64,000 bases of DNA from Eshraghiella crossota (GTDB taxonomy: Bacteria; Bacillota; Clostridia; Lachnospirales; Lachnospiraceae). Below, piece by piece: positions 16,767 to 25,562 of the stretch (position 1 is its first letter; the number at the start of each line of letters is the position of its first letter). The DNA is taken from NCBI RefSeq assembly GCF_025148445.1, contig NZ_CP102270.1, forward strand, positions 2,095,001 through 2,159,000, read 5' to 3'. The position numbers and the translations under genes were made by a program. The notes beneath the pieces are model-generated. The model searched no databases. It was not told the DNA's origin and saw only the letters and a list, made by a program, of their open reading frames with translations.

Positions 16767-17840
16767 TTATATTATTGAGCCTCCGCAGACAATGCAGCCG
16801 TCTTTATAAAATACTGCTGCCTGTCCCGGTGTTGCAGCTCTTACAGGCTCCTCAAATACAGCCTTCATTACTCCATCCTTTGCAGGGTATAGCGTACAAG
16901 GCACATCCTTTGCCGAATATCTTACCTTGCCCGTTACTTTGACAGGTTCATTTATATCAGATACCGACATATAATTAATATCGTCAAAAAGAACTTCTTT
17001 TGTCATAAGCTCATCAAGGGTTCCGAGAACCACCTGATTCTTAGGTACATCAAGGCGGATTACATAACGTGGCTCGCCAAAGGCAATTCCGAGACCTTTT
17101 CTCTGTCCCACCGTGTAGTGGATAATTCCTGCATGGCGTCCTAACACGTTCCCCTTGGAATCCACAAAATCTCCCGGACCCGACTTAACACCTGTCTGTT
17201 CCTCTATAAATGAGGCGTAGTCACCGTCTTTTATAAAGCAGATATCCTGACTGTCTTTTTTATGGGCTACAGGCAGTCCGGCCCTTTCCGCAATTTTTCT
17301 TACTTCATCTTTTTCCATTGTGGAAATAGGAAAAAGAGTGTGTGAAAGTTCTTCCTGTGTTAAATTATATAGAACATAGGACTGGTCTTTATTAAGCGAT
17401 GCCGATTTAGTCACAGCAAATCTTCCGTTCGGAAGTTTCTCAATATTGCCGTAATGACCTGTGGCAATATAGTCTGCTCCGATGCCAAGACATCTGTGAA
17501 GCAAAGCTTCCCATTTGACATATCTGTTGCAGGCAATACACGGATTGGGTGTTCTGCCCCTTAAATATTCTGCAACAAAATAATCAATTACTGTCTTTTT
17601 AAACTCTTCTTTAAAATTCATAACGTAATATGGTATGCCTATTGTCTCTGCGACACGGCGTGCGTCATCCACAGCGGAAAGGCCGCAACATCCTCCGTTT
17701 TCCGACATATCACAATAATCCTCGTCCTGCCATATCTGCATGGTAACGCCGATTACATCATATCCCTGTTCCTTTAAAATAAGGGCAGCCACAGAGGAAT
17801 CAACTCCTCCGGACATGCCCACAACAACTTTTTTCTTCAT
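16767..17840 (-). CDS. mnmA: tRNA-specific 2-thiouridylase MnmA
   Basis: 357 residues. Thiolates U34 of Lys, Glu and Gln tRNAs, taking sulfur relayed from a cysteine desulfurase. The PP-loop GMSGGVDSSVAALIL is at residues 8-22. The catalytic cysteines lie in NPCIACNRYVKW and SQDICFIKDGDY, and YTVGQRKGLGI is the third family motif. It overlaps the nifU stop by one base (TAATG), so it is translationally linked to nifS-nifU, consistent with direct sulfur supply. Confidence 0.96.
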   Translation of the reverse strand: MKKKVVVGMSGGVDSSVAALILKEQGYDVIGVTMQIWQDEDYCDMSENGGCCGLSAVDDARRVAETIGIPYYVMNFKEEFKKTVIDYFVAEYLRGRTPNPCIACNRYVKWEALLHRCLGIGADYIATGHYGNIEKLPNGRFAVTKSASLNKDQSYVLYNLTQEELSHTLFPISTMEKDEVRKIAERAGLPVAHKKDSQDICFIKDGDYASFIEEQTGVKSGPGDFVDSKGNVLGRHAGIIHYTVGQRKGLGIAFGEPRYVIRLDVPKNQVVLGTLDELMTKEVLFDDINYMSVSDINEPVKVTGKVRYSAKDVPCTLYPAKDGVMKAVFEEPVRAATPGQAAVFYKDGCIVCGGSII

Positions 17841-18283
17841 TAATATTCTTCCTGTGGTGCTTCTTCTTTTTCCGAGATGTCATTCACAGGTTTTTCAAGT
17901 CCCTCTATCTTAACGTTATTCTTCTCTGAATAGTCCCAGAGGGCTGCGTGAATTGCTTCCTCGGCTAACAGAGAACAGTGTACCTTAACGGGTGGCAATC
18001 CGTCAAGAGCTTCCATAACTGCTTTATTGGTTACATCCATTGCTTCCGTAACGGTTTTGCCCTTAACAAGCTCGGTTGCCATACTGCTTGTCGCAACAGC
18101 GGCTCCGCAGCCAAAAGTCTTGAATTTGCAATCCCTTATGACCTGATTATCATCAATGTCAAGGTACATTCTCATTATATCGCCACACTTGGCATTTCCT
18201 ACAGTTCCTACGCCTGAAGGATTCTCTATTTCTCCTACGTTTCTTGGATTATTAAAATGATCCATTACTTTTTCGCTATACAT
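17840..18283 (-). CDS. nifU: Fe-S cluster assembly scaffold NifU/IscU-type
   Basis: 147 residues from ATG 18283. IscU-like domain with MYSEKVMDHFNNPRNVG at the start. Three conserved cluster-ligand cysteines lie in VGNAKCGDIM, FKTFGCGAA and VKVHCSLLAEEA. It builds transient Fe-S clusters with sulfur from the cysteine desulfurase encoded just upstream. An in-frame ATG 27 bases earlier exists, but AAGGAGG is placed correctly for ATG 18283, which overlaps the nifS end by 8 bases. The C-terminal acidic tail (ISEKEEAPQEEY) extends beyond the core fold. Confidence 0.94.
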   Translation of the reverse strand: MYSEKVMDHFNNPRNVGEIENPSGVGTVGNAKCGDIMRMYLDIDDNQVIRDCKFKTFGCGAAVATSSMATELVKGKTVTEAMDVTNKAVMEALDGLPPVKVHCSLLAEEAIHAALWDYSEKNNVKIEGLEKPVNDISEKEEAPQEEY

Positions 18284-19463
18284 CCGGATTCCTCCTTTTA
18301 AAATCTTCATATAATGGTGACATACTTCTAAGTCTTTGGATTATTTCTTTTAATTTATCAACGGTAAAATCTATTTCTTCAACAGTTGTCTCATCTGACA
18401 ATGTAAGTCTTAATGAACCATGGGCTATTTCATGAGGAAGTCCTATGGCAAGAAGTACATGGGATGGGTCAAGTGAGCCTGAAGTACATGCTGAACCGCT
18501 TGAACCACATATTCCATTCTGGTCAAGAAGAATAAGCATTGATTCTCCTTCAATAAATCTGAAGCAGAAATTGGCATTATTAGGTAATCTGTTTTCACGA
18601 TGTCCGTTAAGTCTTGAATAAGGAATTTCATTAAGAACTCTCTCAATAAGATGATCTCGTAATCTTGTCTCGTAAGCAATTCTTTCATCCATCTTATCCC
18701 TTGCAATGCTTACAGCTTCGGAAAGGCCTATAATTCCCGGAACATTAAGTGTTCCTGCCCTTCTGTTACGTTCCTGTGCTCCGCCATGTACAAAAGAACG
18801 AATCTTAACGCCTTTTCTTATATACATAATTCCGATTCCTTTAGGACCATTTAACTTATGTCCGCTGGCACTTAACATATCAATATTCATGTCATTAACA
18901 TTAATAGGTATATGTCCGAATGCCTGAACCGAATCTGTATGGAATAACACACCATGCTCATGTGCAATCCTTCCCAATTCTTTTACAGGCTCTATTGTAC
19001 CGATTTCGTTATTGGCTGTCATTACAGATACAAGTATAGTATCCGGTCTTATGGCCGATTCAAGACTTTCGGGAGTGACTATACCGTTCTCATCAACATC
19101 AAGTCTTGTAACTTCAAAGCCTTGTTTTTCAAGCCAGTCCGCTGTGTGAAGGATGGCATGATGTTCAATCTTACTTATTATAATGTGCTTTCCTTTTGAA
19201 GCGTAAGCCTCCGCTGTTGCTTTAAGTGCCCAGTTATCGGATTCACTTCCTCCGGCTGTAAAATATATCTCTGATGCGTCGGCACCGATAAAATCAGCTA
19301 TATTTTCTCTTGCCTTAGTAACAGCACTTGTGCTTTTTCCGGCAAATGAGTATATGCTTGAAGGATTTCCGTAATACTCACTGAAATATGGTAACATTGC
19401 GTCAACAACCTGTGGCAATGTCTTTGTAGTTGCTGCATTATCAAGATAAATTAATGAATTCAT
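18276..19463 (-). CDS. nifS: Cysteine desulfurase NifS/IscS-type
   Basis: 395 residues. PLP enzyme releasing sulfur from cysteine for Fe-S assembly and tRNA thiolation. YLDNAATTKT opens the protein, and the PLP lysine is in SASGHKLNGPKGIG (about residue 202). The catalytic cysteine loop is GSSGSACTSGSLDPSH, long as in IscS/NifS-type (group I) enzymes. It has its own promoter, follows the iscR-like regulator, and is followed by nifU and mnmA in overlapping frames. Confidence 0.95.
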   Translation of the reverse strand: MNSLIYLDNAATTKTLPQVVDAMLPYFSEYYGNPSSIYSFAGKSTSAVTKARENIADFIGADASEIYFTAGGSESDNWALKATAEAYASKGKHIIISKIEHHAILHTADWLEKQGFEVTRLDVDENGIVTPESLESAIRPDTILVSVMTANNEIGTIEPVKELGRIAHEHGVLFHTDSVQAFGHIPINVNDMNIDMLSASGHKLNGPKGIGIMYIRKGVKIRSFVHGGAQERNRRAGTLNVPGIIGLSEAVSIARDKMDERIAYETRLRDHLIERVLNEIPYSRLNGHRENRLPNNANFCFRFIEGESMLILLDQNGICGSSGSACTSGSLDPSHVLLAIGLPHEIAHGSLRLTLSDETTVEEIDFTVDKLKEIIQRLRSMSPLYEDFKRRNPDV

Positions 19464-19551
19464 ATTTACCTCTTTTCCTATATATTTAGTATGATATATG
19501 TTTTAAAATATAGAGAAACACGTCAGTCACATGTTTCCCTTTTACGCTAAA

Positions 19552-19579
19552 ATTATAACACTATGTTACCGGTTGTCAA
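19552..19579 (-). promoter_or_regulatory. Promoter of nifS-nifU-mnmA
   Basis: Minus strand: TTGACA (19574-19579), 16-base spacer, TATAAT (19552-19557), about 90 bases before ATG 19463. An imperfect hairpin (AAACA...TGTTT, about 19516-19536) lies in the leader. Confidence 0.7.
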
Positions 19580-19593
19580 CTAATTTTAATAAA

Positions 19594-20028
19594 TTAAATA
19601 GTATAATTTTCTTTGTTGTTATTCTGCCATTCAACCAGATCTGCTAAAGTAATGTTATCTACCACTCCATTAATTGCATCATTAAGTCTTCTCCATACTT
19701 CAATGGTAGCACAATTCTCAACCCGGTCACACTGAACAACATTATCCTCTATGCACGCAACCGGTGCAAGAGAACCCTCTGTGAGTCTCAGAATCATACC
19801 TACAGTATATTCAGATGGTTCTTTACGGAGAACATATCCTCCCTGGGCGCCTCTTATACTGCGGACAAAGCCTGCGGAATTGAGAATTGAAATAATCTGT
19901 TCGAGGTATTTTTCGGAAATTCCCTGTCTTCTTGCGATTTCTTTAATACTCACAGGTTTATCATTAGAATTAACCGCTATATCTATCATTAATCTTAAAG
20001 CATATCTGCCTTTTGTGGATACTTTCAT
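19594..20028 (-). CDS. iscR: Rrf2-family regulator, IscR-like
   Basis: 144 residues. N-terminal winged helix (MKVSTKGRYALRLMIDIA, then ISEKYLEQIISILNSAGFVRSIRG split over residues 38-61) and GGYVLRK. Three cysteines arranged CX7CX5C (about residues 92-106) match a [2Fe-2S]-binding IscR type; CymR-type members lack them. In the family, such regulators repress Fe-S assembly genes when clusters are plentiful. It precedes nifS, the expected target. It has its own promoter. Confidence 0.9.
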   Translation of the reverse strand: MKVSTKGRYALRLMIDIAVNSNDKPVSIKEIARRQGISEKYLEQIISILNSAGFVRSIRGAQGGYVLRKEPSEYTVGMILRLTEGSLAPVACIEDNVVQCDRVENCATIEVWRRLNDAINGVVDNITLADLVEWQNNNKENYTI

Positions 20029-20058
20029 ATTATCACCTTACCTGAATTTGATAATATG

Positions 20059-20087
20059 ATTATAATCTATTATTCATAGTAAATCAA
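20059..20087 (-). promoter_or_regulatory. Promoter of the iscR-like gene
   Basis: Minus strand: TTGATT (20082-20087), 17-base spacer, TATAAT (20059-20064), ending 31 bases before ATG 20028. Confidence 0.7.
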
Positions 20088-20100
20088 TAGGATTTTAGGA

Positions 20101-20964
20101 CTATTTACGGCAGCCCGCAATTGCAAGTGCTCCCGGCCCTATATGACAGCCTATACTTAATGAAAGCGGTCTTATTAAAAGTTCTTTATCAGGGAACGCT
20201 TCCTTAACCTCGTCAACCCATCCTTGGAGTGTCTCATCATCCACGTCGGAATAAGCTATACACATTTTAAAATTGTCATTATCATAAAGTTCTTTAAATC
20301 TGGTCTGAACTTCTTTCTGCATTGCTTCGATCATGGTATGTCTTGCTTTTTTCATACCACGTTCCTTGGCATATGCATCAAGTTTCTCACCCTGAATGGT
20401 AAGCACAGGCTTAAGATTAAGAATTGTTCCGATTGCAGCTGCGGCCGCTGTTACTCTTCCGCCTTTTTTTAAATAATTAAGGTCTTCCACCGTAATAAAA
20501 ATTGTTGCATCGTATGCTTCTTTTTCAAGGCGTTCTTTAATTTCAGCTGCACTAAGCCCTTCTTTGGCATATTCTATTGCATTAATCACAGACTCTTCCA
20601 TCGTAACAGAAATTCTGTGGTTATCAACCACATGAACTTTTCCGTCATATTCCTCGGAAAAAATCTTGGCACTCTCACAGGAAGCGCTAAGTCCGCTGGA
20701 CATCGGAATATACACAATCTCGTCATATCCCTTTGACAAAATATCATTCCACATATCCATAACGTCTCCCGGCGATGGCTGTGAAGTAGAAACATCCGCA
20801 CCCTCTGCTAATTTATTGTAAAAATCCTTTCTTGTAAATGTCTCACTCTGATATGTAAGCTCTCCATTTATAAAAAAAGGCATCGGCATTATAAAAATAC
20901 CTAACCCAGCGGCTTCCTCTCTCGTCATTCCGCTGTTATCATCTGTCATAATTGCGACTTTCAT
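20101..20964 (-). CDS. DegV family fatty-acid-binding protein
   Basis: 287 residues. The DegV fold binds a fatty acid; such proteins serve as FakB-type partners of fatty-acid kinase. MKVAIMTDDNSGMTREEA opens the first domain. The conserved STSQPSPGD holds the lipid-binding Thr/Ser, and VYIPMSSGLSASCESA and VVDNHRISV follow. The C-terminal IGCHIGPGALAIAG is the second family signature. No fakA is in the window. It stands alone between the iscR-like gene and the M18 peptidase. Confidence 0.92.
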   Translation of the reverse strand: MKVAIMTDDNSGMTREEAAGLGIFIMPMPFFINGELTYQSETFTRKDFYNKLAEGADVSTSQPSPGDVMDMWNDILSKGYDEIVYIPMSSGLSASCESAKIFSEEYDGKVHVVDNHRISVTMEESVINAIEYAKEGLSAAEIKERLEKEAYDATIFITVEDLNYLKKGGRVTAAAAAIGTILNLKPVLTIQGEKLDAYAKERGMKKARHTMIEAMQKEVQTRFKELYDNDNFKMCIAYSDVDDETLQGWVDEVKEAFPDKELLIRPLSLSIGCHIGPGALAIAGCRK

Positions 20965-21012
20965 TTCTAACCTCTCAAAACATATTTTTCTTATATAATC
21001 TTATAGTAATTA

Positions 21013-22305
21013 TCATAAAATTTCAACAATGTCTTTATCTATTACATATTTTGCATTGTAAAATTCCTCCAAAGCTTCCCTTAAATAGGTCACATCTTTA
21101 ACGCCTGCCGTCTCCATGGCAGAATGCATTGCAAGCTGTGGAAGCCCGATATCAACGGTGTGGACGGACATATGGGAAATTGATATGTTTCCAAGGGTAG
21201 AGCCTCCTGCAATATCTGAACGATTGGCAAACATCTGCACAGGTATTCCCGCATTTTTACATATTTTTTTGAAGAAAGCTTCCGAAAAACCGTCTGTTGT
21301 ATATTTAAGTGAAGAATTTTTCTTAATAACAATTCCCTCATTAATCACAGGCCTGTTGTTGGTATCTGCCTTTTCCGTATATCCAGGATGAAGTGCGTGG
21401 GCGTTATCCGCGCTGACTACCATACTTCTGCTTAACATTCCCGAAAATGTCTGTTCATCCATATTCAGACCTGCCGCAATTTTTTTCACTGTCATCAGTA
21501 AAAAGTCAGAGTCCGCTCCCTGTAAACTTTTACTTCCGACTTCTTCATTATCAAAAACGCAGCACATGCATAATTTGTCTTTATTATCTGAATTAATAAG
21601 GGCGTCAACCGAAGCGTATACACATTCAAGGTCATCCAATCTCGGAGACAGAATCAGCTCATTATCAATACCTGCTACGGTTCCCGGTTCACTGTTATAT
21701 AAAAACATATCCATTCCGAGAATCTTACCATCACCACAGGCAGACTTAAGCAGTTTATCAAAAGAATCCCTGTCGTTCCCCATTCCCAATAACGGCAGCA
21801 GTTCTTTCTGCAGATTATACTGGTATCCCTTATTAATTTCAGGATTCATATGGATTGCCAGATTGGGAATCACAAGTCTGACATCTTTAAAATCCACAAG
21901 CTTAGGGACTATTTTATTTCCGTAGTCCATAAAAACGCGGCCTGCTAAGGACAGCGGTCTGTCAAGCCATGTTGAGTTGATAAGGCCCCCATATTTTTCC
22001 GTATCTAATAATAAGTAGTTCTTCTCAACGCATACAACCGGCTCAGGTTTTAATTTAAAACATGGCGAATCACAATGGCTGGCCACAATGCTCATTGATG
22101 ATGGTATTCCCTCCGGCATGACAAAAGCGATTATTGCAGAGCCGTTCCTCGTAACATAATATTTTTCGCCAAATCTGATTTCTTCACGTCCGCCCTCATA
22201 TACTTCAACAAATCCGTTGTCATCAAGGATTTTCTTTATATTGCTTACTGCATGAAAAGGTGTGGGACTGTCATTTATAAAACCGATAACTTCATTAGCA
22301 AACAT
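21013..22305 (-). CDS. apeB: M18 family aminopeptidase
   Basis: 430 residues, normal for prokaryotic M18 aspartyl-type aminopeptidases, cytoplasmic and zinc-dependent. ASHCDSPCFKLK carries the first metal histidine and SPRLDDLECVY the bridging Asp. FDNEEVGSKSLQGADSDF holds the catalytic Glu, and SADNAHALHPGY and RSDIAGGSTLGNI are further active-site motifs. It is divergent from map. The shared 113-base gap contains an extended -10 for map. Confidence 0.93.
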   Translation of the reverse strand: MFANEVIGFINDSPTPFHAVSNIKKILDDNGFVEVYEGGREEIRFGEKYYVTRNGSAIIAFVMPEGIPSSMSIVASHCDSPCFKLKPEPVVCVEKNYLLLDTEKYGGLINSTWLDRPLSLAGRVFMDYGNKIVPKLVDFKDVRLVIPNLAIHMNPEINKGYQYNLQKELLPLLGMGNDRDSFDKLLKSACGDGKILGMDMFLYNSEPGTVAGIDNELILSPRLDDLECVYASVDALINSDNKDKLCMCCVFDNEEVGSKSLQGADSDFLLMTVKKIAAGLNMDEQTFSGMLSRSMVVSADNAHALHPGYTEKADTNNRPVINEGIVIKKNSSLKYTTDGFSEAFFKKICKNAGIPVQMFANRSDIAGGSTLGNISISHMSVHTVDIGLPQLAMHSAMETAGVKDVTYLREALEEFYNAKYVIDKDIVEIL

Positions 22306-22377
22306 AATTTAACTCCTTTTTATCCGATAAAATCTTAATAATCATATTTTATCATACTTTTTTCTAATAAAAAATGG

Positions 22378-22383
22378 TATAAT
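22378..22383 (+). promoter_or_regulatory. Extended -10 element of map
   Basis: TATAAT (22378-22383) preceded by TGG, ending 35 bases before ATG 22419. No convincing -35 is visible. Confidence 0.45.
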
Positions 22384-22418
22384 GAAATATATTTAACAAG
22401 AAATCGAGGATATTAAGA

Positions 22419-23288
22419 ATGAAAATAGGAAGAAACGACCCTTGCTGGTGTGGCAGCGGACAGAAATATAAGAAGTGCCATGCTGCTTTTGATGACAGAC
22501 TTACAGAATTAAAAAATGAAGGACATATCATTCCTCCACATTCAATTATCAAAACTCCTGAACAGATAGAGGGAATACGAAACAGTGCCAAAGTTAATGT
22601 TGCTGTTCTTGATTATGTTGCCGCCCACATCAAAGAGGGTGTATCAACGGAAGAAATTAATGAATGGGTTGACAGCGAGACAAGACGTCTCGGCGGTATT
22701 CCCGCACCCCTCAACTACAATGGTTTTCCAAAGAGTGTATGCACTTCTCTTAATGATGAGGTATGTCACGGAATCCCTGACAAAAATATCATTTTAAAAG
22801 ACGGTGACATAATTAATGTGGACTGTTCGACCATTGTAAACGGATACTTTTCGGATTCATCCCGTATGTTCTGTATCGGCAATGTCTCAGAGGACAAAAA
22901 ACGTCTCGTAGAAGTTGCCAAGGAAAGTCTCCAGGTTGGTCTTGACGCAATAAAACCATGGGGATTCCTGGGTGATATGGCTGATGCAATTCATACCTTT
23001 GCAGTCAAAAACGGTTACTCTGTAGTCCGTGAAATAGGCGGACACGGCTGTGGCCTTGAATTTCACGAAGAACCATGGGTAGGCTACATTGCCCACAAAG
23101 GAACCGAAATGGTTATGGCTCCCGGCATGGTATTTACAATCGAGCCTATGATTAATATGGGCGAACCTGATATCGTGCAGGATGAAGAAAACGGCTGGAC
23201 CATCTACACAGAGGATGGTATGCCTTCTGCCCAGTGGGAAATACAGGTGCTTATAACAGAAACCGGGACAGAGATATTATCCTGGTAG
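22419..23288 (+). CDS. map: Methionine aminopeptidase with N-terminal SEC-C zinc motif
   Basis: 289 residues. Removes the initiator methionine. The first 27 residues form a SEC-C motif (MKIGRNDPCWCGSGQKYKKC) like the one at the end of SecA; such a ribosome-facing zinc tag is known on some clostridial type I MetAPs. The catalytic domain has metal ligands in NVDCSTIVNGYFSDSSR, GGHGCGLEFHEEPW, FTIEPMINMG and the final SAQWEIQVL. A GAGG site precedes ATG 22419 and a strong terminator follows, so it is monocistronic. Confidence 0.96.
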   Translation: MKIGRNDPCWCGSGQKYKKCHAAFDDRLTELKNEGHIIPPHSIIKTPEQIEGIRNSAKVNVAVLDYVAAHIKEGVSTEEINEWVDSETRRLGGIPAPLNYNGFPKSVCTSLNDEVCHGIPDKNIILKDGDIINVDCSTIVNGYFSDSSRMFCIGNVSEDKKRLVEVAKESLQVGLDAIKPWGFLGDMADAIHTFAVKNGYSVVREIGGHGCGLEFHEEPWVGYIAHKGTEMVMAPGMVFTIEPMINMGEPDIVQDEENGWTIYTEDGMPSAQWEIQVLITETGTEILSW

Positions 23289-23295
23289 GAAAATC

Positions 23296-23322
23296 AAGCT
23301 GGGACTTGTTCCCAGCTTTTTT
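23296..23322 (+). terminator. Intrinsic terminator of map
   Basis: Perfect 9-bp stem AAGCTGGGA (23296-23304) / TCCCAGCTT (23310-23318), 5-base loop, followed by T residues. Confidence 0.92.
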
Positions 23323-23330
23323 GCATCAGA

Positions 23331-24287
23331 CTATTTCGCATCTTCCTTAAGATGTTCCATATACTCAAATGCTTCTGCTAACTTGGATTCCGATATTCCC
23401 AGTGAAGATGCTATTTCCGGACTGCTCATGCCTTTCTTTTCAAGATTTCGGCTTAATGTTACCCATGATTTATATTTGTCCTTTAATTCGGCTTTCCTGC
23501 CTTCTTTTATTCCTTCTTTCCTGCCTTCTTTCCAGCCTTCTTCTATTCCTTCTGCTTTAATTCCTTCAAAAGCCTCACACATGTTAAGTCGCTCCTTTCC
23601 GTCAACAAATACATAATTGCTGTTTGTAAGTTCATTAATCAATGTTACCGTACTTTTGGTTAAGTCCGGCTTGTGTTTCTCATTGTATTCCTTAAGTGCC
23701 TCTGTGCTTTTACTGTATTTCACATAGGCAATAACATCTTTAAGTTCTGTTTTGAATTTTTCAAGATCTTCTTCTTTTACGGTTCCGGGTTCAAACAGGT
23801 GCATCCTGTAATCCTGGATATATCCTCCAAGTCCGTTGTCTTCAAGCCATCTGACCGTATTCTTATCAAACATGTCCTTTACACTTACAGGCTGGTTCCA
23901 TTTATCGGCTTTCCAATACATTACAATCGTGATAATTGGCTTTATCTGAATCTGCACGCCTTTGTTACTCTTTACCTGTCTTAAATATTCCCTTACGTCG
24001 TATTCCATTATACGAAGCGGCATTGTGTAATCCTCAACGGACTGGTGTTCAATGGCAAACAGGCAGTATATGGCATCGTCTACTTCAACTATTTTTGCCA
24101 AGTCTCTAAACCTTGCATCTGCCCTAATATCGCCGTCTCTCTCCTCCACATGCTGGGTTTCTATATCTATGGTACGCATCCTTTCAGGTGTTACCACACT
24201 TTTTCCGTCATACAATATTGCGTTAATTGCGTCCGCAAATATGTCCGGAGTAAAATAATCTTTTAATAAAATGTCTTTCTGTCCCAC
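23331..24287 (-). CDS. Rpn/PD-(D/E)XK-type nuclease family protein
   Basis: 318 residues from GTG 24287. The N-terminal half (KDILLKDYFTPDIFADAINA, then DARFRDL and LFAIEHQS) fits the Rpn family of recombination-promoting or transposase-like PD-(D/E)XK nucleases; D and E-x-Q positions are visible. The C-terminal part has a charged run of EG/KEG repeats (GWKEGRKEGIKEGRK), then a short helical domain with IASSLGISESKLAEAF. An ATG 45 bases upstream is in frame, but a TATAAT sits only a few bases before it. AAAGGAAC precedes GTG 24287, giving the family-typical start xGQKDILLKDY. Members are often abundant and horizontally spread. Confidence 0.82.
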   Translation of the reverse strand: MGQKDILLKDYFTPDIFADAINAILYDGKSVVTPERMRTIDIETQHVEERDGDIRADARFRDLAKIVEVDDAIYCLFAIEHQSVEDYTMPLRIMEYDVREYLRQVKSNKGVQIQIKPIITIVMYWKADKWNQPVSVKDMFDKNTVRWLEDNGLGGYIQDYRMHLFEPGTVKEEDLEKFKTELKDVIAYVKYSKSTEALKEYNEKHKPDLTKSTVTLINELTNSNYVFVDGKERLNMCEAFEGIKAEGIEEGWKEGRKEGIKEGRKAELKDKYKSWVTLSRNLEKKGMSSPEIASSLGISESKLAEAFEYMEHLKEDAK

Positions 24288-24493
24288 TATGTTCCTTTCC
24301 CGTGCAGGAGAAAACTGTGTCCTTACCTGCATTGTATCATTATATTTTGTAAAAATAAATATTAAAAATTAACTTCCGACCCACCGGGGCGGGAAATCAT
24401 TTCTATTAAGTTATAAATGTGAATTTAATCTGAAATGTATTGATACTTAAGACTGATTGAGTCCTGCGGGATTCCGCATCTAAGATGGATTAA

Positions 24494-24529
24494 ACGCCAA
24501 AAGAATATTAATGTCAATCCTTTTGGCGT
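24494..24529 (-). terminator. Inverted repeat at the end of the tandem array
   Basis: Perfect 10-bp stem ACGCCAAAAG (24494-24503) / CTTTTGGCGT (24520-24529) with a 16-base loop, directly after the truncated array copy. It lacks a long T run, so terminator function is uncertain. The rest of 24288-24493 shows nothing recognisable. Confidence 0.4.
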
Positions 24530-24532
24530 AGT

Positions 24533-24625
24533 TTATATTTTATTAAAAATCTTAATAAAACTTTTATTTATTTTATTGTCAGATTTTTTTCTTTCTTCTG
24601 ATACATAATCATAAACTAATTCCAT
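24533..24625 (-). pseudogene. Truncated fourth copy of the tandem paralogue
   Basis: An ATG at 24625, one base after the stop of the preceding copy, opens MELVYDYVSEERK, identical to the start of the two 155-residue copies. It then diverges and stops after 30 codons. The Shine-Dalgarno for this ATG is in the last codons of the preceding gene, as at every junction in the array. It is a decayed or 3'-truncated copy, too short for the fold of its relatives. Confidence 0.75.
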
Positions 24626-24626
24626 T

Positions 24627-25091
24627 TTAAAACTCCTTCAACATTAAAATATTGTTATAATATATTTTGAAACTAATAAAATCATCGTCTTCATGATATC
24701 CTGACTTTTCTTCAATTTTAAATGACTGTATTAATGCGCAAACGTCTTCCTTGGATAATTTATTATTTTTTTTGATTCTGATCGTAATATTTTCTATGCG
24801 AGGTTTCCATTTATTTACGATTTCTCTAGTATAATCTCCATCACCGAGTGTAATAAAATAATATTTATCTTTGCATACAAATAAATAATATGCTTCATCC
24901 GGATGTGCATCATAAAAATTAGGTCCTCCTATCAAATGACTGAACACATAGTACTCGTCTTCACTTTTCACAACCCTGATACCTTTAAATGACAATCTTG
25001 GAACCCATAATCCTCCGAAAGGGTCAATTATCTGCATATTCTCTATTTCTTCATTTCTTTTTTCTGACAATCTTCCATATTCAAATTTCAT
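24627..25091 (-). CDS. Tandem paralogue, copy 3 (unknown function)
   Basis: 154 residues; the most divergent intact copy. It keeps the family plan: SEKRNEE near the start, PFGGLWVPRLSF, VKSEDEYYVFSHLIG, YYLFVCKDKYYFI, a late acidic helix (LSKEDVCALIQSFKIE) and the ending IYYNNILMLKEF. There is no signal peptide or membrane segment, so it is probably cytosolic. I do not recognise the family. Arrays of small paralogues of this size are often immunity proteins, but no toxin gene is adjacent, so that is only a possibility. Confidence 0.8.
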   Translation of the reverse strand: MKFEYGRLSEKRNEEIENMQIIDPFGGLWVPRLSFKGIRVVKSEDEYYVFSHLIGGPNFYDAHPDEAYYLFVCKDKYYFITLGDGDYTREIVNKWKPRIENITIRIKKNNKLSKEDVCALIQSFKIEEKSGYHEDDDFISFKIYYNNILMLKEF

Positions 25092-25092
25092 T

Positions 25093-25560
25093 TTAAAACT
25101 CCTTCAACATTAATTTATTATTGTAATATATCGTACAGTAAACTTTAAGGTCCTTATTATATAAAGTTCCATGCTTTAACTCCATACTTAATGCATCTAC
25201 AAGTACGGCTATTTCTTCATCCGTCAGTTCTTCAATTTCTGAAATATTTACATTTTTATATACATAAAAATATCCGTCCATTGTTTCATCTTTTATTACA
25301 ATATCCTTGGTAGGAGTCTCTACATAATAATATTTTTTCCCACATATAAATAAATATCTTATTCCGTCATTTTCATATTCTGAATACTCAACCATAGGAA
25401 TTATACGTCTAAACAAATAATACTCATCCTCGCTTTTAACATATTTTAGGTTTCCAAATTTTAACCTTGGCTCAAATAAACCGCCATATGGGGTCAGTAT
25501 CCCCATTTTCTTTACTTCTTCTTTTCTCTCTTCTGATACATAATCATATACTAATTCCAT
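25093..25560 (-). CDS. Tandem paralogue, copy 2 (unknown function)
   Basis: 155 residues, very similar to copy 1. Segments: MELVYDYVSEERKEEVKKMG, TPYGGLFEPRLKFGNLKYVK, EDEYYLFRRIIP, IRYLFICGKKYYYV, an acidic helix LTDEEIAVLVDALSMEL, and IYYNNKLMLKEF at the end. Tyrosine-rich beta strands dominate. It starts 2 bases after the stop of copy 1, and its ribosome site AAGGAG lies inside copy 1's Lys-Glu codons. Cytosolic; function unknown. Confidence 0.8.
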   Translation of the reverse strand: MELVYDYVSEERKEEVKKMGILTPYGGLFEPRLKFGNLKYVKSEDEYYLFRRIIPMVEYSEYENDGIRYLFICGKKYYYVETPTKDIVIKDETMDGYFYVYKNVNISEIEELTDEEIAVLVDALSMELKHGTLYNKDLKVYCTIYYNNKLMLKEF

Positions 25561-25562
25561 AA

